Under the pieces are notes generated by a model. That model saw only the letters and a program-made list of their open reading frames with translations. It ran no database searches and was not told where the DNA came from. From CAZKUR01 sp964556005 (lineage in GTDB: Bacteria; Bacteroidota; Ignavibacteria; Ignavibacteriales; Ignavibacteriaceae), in the NCBI GenBank assembly GCA_964556005.1, contig CAZKUR010000006.1, positions 19,023 through 83,022 on the forward strand: 64,000 nucleotides of DNA, written 5' to 3'. Below, piece by piece: positions 62,286-64,000 of this stretch (position 1 is the stretch's first letter; each line of letters starts with the position of its first letter). The position numbers were made by a program, and so were the translations under genes.

Positions 62286-64000
62286 TCATAACGGCAGTTT
62301 CATCTTTTTCAAAAATGCTGTGTAACGCGGATCTTTGACTAAATTGTGCATTAGCGGGTCACCTTTGATAGTAGTGCATCCTCCATCTTTCTGGTTGTAA
62401 GCTCTTTCCAGCCACTCGAACGCTTTGTTCTTTTCATTTCTGTAAGCATAAATTTCTGCTATCTGGTAAGCTGCATCATTCGCGTCACTTTTAATTAAAT
62501 CTGTTAGCTTATCATCCGCTTCCTTATTTCTGCCCAGTGCATAATAAACAATTGCAAGCCCGTAGTTTTTCCAAAACGGGCCTGTTTCCTTTTGGATCTC
62601 TAGCAGAGCCGAATCCGGTCTGCCTTTTTCAATATAATCATTACCGATAAACAAATGAGCTTCCGGATACTGCGGATTCAGTTCAAGACATTTTCTCAGG
62701 ACAGCTATTGATTCATCAGGTAAGCCGCTGTACCAGGTATAAAGTCCAAGGTCAAGATATCCGCTAAGATGAATCGGGTCAATATCAATTATACGACGTT
62801 CTAATTTTATTGCATCATCAAACCGCCCAAGTGTAGCCGCTAAAATAGCAGCTCCGTTAATGACATCTACATTTTCCGGTTCCAGCTCCAGGCCTTTCTT
62901 GAATGATTCATCCGCTCCCGTCCAGTCCCACTCATAAAGATTCTTTATCATTCCTATTTGTGCATATGCATCTGCAAGGTTAGGGTTAAGTTCAAGTGCT
63001 TTCTCTGCTTCCTTGCGAGCTTTCGTGTTACCTTCATCCACAAATACATCGCCCTGATGCGCTTGAGAAATGTGGACTCTGGACAATCCCACCCAAGCAG
63101 GAGCATATCCTGAATCAATCGAGATTGCTTTCTCATAATAGCTTTCTGCTCTCTCCCAGTCTTCTTTGCCGTGCAAATCATAAAAGTGATTTCCAATCAG
63201 GTAATCGTTGTAAGCTTCGGGATCCGTCTTCTGTTTAGGCTTTGCTGCATCTTTTCCAAGCATTGTAACTTTCAATGCTTCTGCTACATTGCCCGATATT
63301 GAATCCTGCAGCGCAAATATGTTATTCATTGTACCGTTGTAAGTATTTGACCAAAGTGTAGCATCTGTCTCAACATTTACAAGATCAGCAGAGATGCGCA
63401 AATTATTGCCTGCTTTCTGTACACTACCTTCAAGTATGTTTTTTACGTTAAGCATCTGTGCAATTGTTTTTATACTTACTTGCTTTCCTTTGAAATAAAA
63501 AGATGATGTTCGCGCAGTAACTTGTAATTTCGGATTCTTCGATAGCGTATTGATTAACTCTTCTGACAATCCTTCCGAAAAGTATTCCTGGTTAGCATCA
63601 GAGCTCATATTTACAAACGGCAATACCGCTATTGTTTTAATCGTATTGCTATCTTTTACAACTTTTAAGGATGGCAATAATAGAATGACAGCAATTATAA
63701 TAAATACTACAACTGTGCCGGAGATAATCAAAGGATGCTTCACTTTCTTTTTTACCGCATTTCCGTTTTCTCCTTTATTTATTATGCGTAACTTTTCCGA
63801 AATTTCACTTGCAGACTGATAACGCTCATCAGGATTCTTTGCCAGTGTTTTAATGATTATCTGTTTAAGTCCTTCGTTAATACCCTTAATTGATTCGGGT
63901 TCTTCATTCAGAATAGAATAAATAATTGCCTGATCGTATGCTCCCTTAAATGGTTGTCCGCCTGTTAACATTTCATAAAGAACAATCCCAAATGACCAGA
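62286..64000 (-). CDS. Ser/Thr protein kinase with TolB-like domain and TPR repeats, partial (kinase 4)
   Basis: The 3' part of a kinase that enters from beyond the window. The last kinase-domain residues (WSFGIVLYEMLTG) are at the edge, then a transmembrane helix (PLIISGTVVVFIIIAVILLLP), a TolB-like domain (VLPFVNMSSDANQEYFSEGLSEELI) and TPR repeats. Its ending PLMHNLVKDPRYTAFLKKM parallels PLLRNIVKDPRYDSFMKKM of kinase 2. The catalytic part is outside the window. The two look like recent tandem copies. Confidence 0.9.
   Translation of the reverse strand, partial: WSFGIVLYEMLTGGQPFKGAYDQAIIYSILNEEPESIKGINEGLKQIIIKTLAKNPDERYQSASEISEKLRIINKGENGNAVKKKVKHPLIISGTVVVFIIIAVILLLPSLKVVKDSNTIKTIAVLPFVNMSSDANQEYFSEGLSEELINTLSKNPKLQVTARTSSFYFKGKQVSIKTIAQMLNVKNILEGSVQKAGNNLRISADLVNVETDATLWSNTYNGTMNNIFALQDSISGNVAEALKVTMLGKDAAKPKQKTDPEAYNDYLIGNHFYDLHGKEDWERAESYYEKAISIDSGYAPAWVGLSRVHISQAHQGDVFVDEGNTKARKEAEKALELNPNLADAYAQIGMIKNLYEWDWTGADESFKKGLELEPENVDVINGAAILAATLGRFDDAIKLERRIIDIDPIHLSGYLDLGLYTWYSGLPDESIAVLRKCLELNPQYPEAHLFIGNDYIEKGRPDSALLEIQKETGPFWKNYGLAIVYYALGRNKEADDKLTDLIKSDANDAAYQIAEIYAYRNEKNKAFEWLERAYNQKDGGCTTIKGDPLMHNLVKDPRYTAFLKKMKLPL

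Noticed and set aside
1..64000. CRISPR array, tRNA or rRNA genes
   Set aside because: No regularly spaced repeats and no cloverleaf-like sequences were seen on either strand.

Overview
The window is a low-GC chromosomal segment from a bacterium of the Bacteroidota/Chlorobiota/Ignavibacteriota group. I favour an Ignavibacteria-like organism. The evidence is a C-terminal type IX secretion sorting domain (NYPNPFNPATTIKY type) on one secreted protein, KorAB-type 2-oxoacid:ferredoxin oxidoreductases, MCE/Mla lipid-transport genes, TPR-tailed Ser/Thr kinases and BNR/sortilin-like secreted repeats. This is inference from protein content; no rRNA or tRNA gene lies in the window to confirm it.

Region 1 (1-13664, all minus strand) is a dense housekeeping run. 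In transcription order it holds trpS, scpA, scpB, an RluB-type pseudouridine synthase, a PBP4-type D-Ala-D-Ala carboxypeptidase, lysS, a family-2 glycosyltransferase, a Wzi-like outer-membrane protein, a CtpA-type S41 protease, a DUF3108 protein, a gamma-carbonic-anhydrase-like protein, an MBL-fold hydrolase, ybeY, an Smg/DUF494 protein and the 5' end of topA. Many of these overlap or abut.

Region 2 (13967-20357) holds an orphan small ORF, an HNH endonuclease whose 5' end is out of frame with any start, a small membrane protein, acpS, gamma-glutamyltransferase, an MCE-domain protein with a small anchored partner, a CNNM/CorC-type membrane protein and ssb.

Region 3 (20722-26623, plus strand) is a methylmalonyl-CoA operon: mutase large subunit without a B12 domain, epimerase, carboxyltransferase, OadG-like subunit, biotin carrier and Na+-pumping decarboxylase beta subunit. 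Together they would interconvert succinyl-CoA, methylmalonyl-CoA and propionyl-CoA with coupling to a sodium gradient.

Region 4 (26800-36000) is gene-poor and accessory: a MORN-like repeat protein, a UDG-like protein, a CAP-domain secreted protein, a bacterial GH47-like mannosidase, a T9SS-exported endonuclease/phosphatase-fold protein, a PPOX-family protein and a lipoprotein, separated by AT-rich gaps with several hairpins.

Region 5 (36080-46000) carries two tandem korAB pairs on the minus strand, an IS4-family transposase remnant, a stand-alone SecDF-P1-like secreted protein, and an mlaE-mlaF-mlaD operon.

Region 6 (46418-64000) looks like a signalling/envelope island. It has two histidine-free cupredoxin-like paralogues flanking a 1049-residue sortilin/BNR-repeat protein. 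Four Ser/Thr kinase genes follow, each with a TolB-like domain and TPR repeats (one truncated by the window edge). With them are a cytosolic GAF-HK-REC-AraC hybrid regulator, a small HEAT-repeat protein, and two 56-codon ORFs that keep only the first ~20 residues of the kinase family just upstream of intact kinases. The kinase array with its N-terminal stubs is the most distinctive part of the window.
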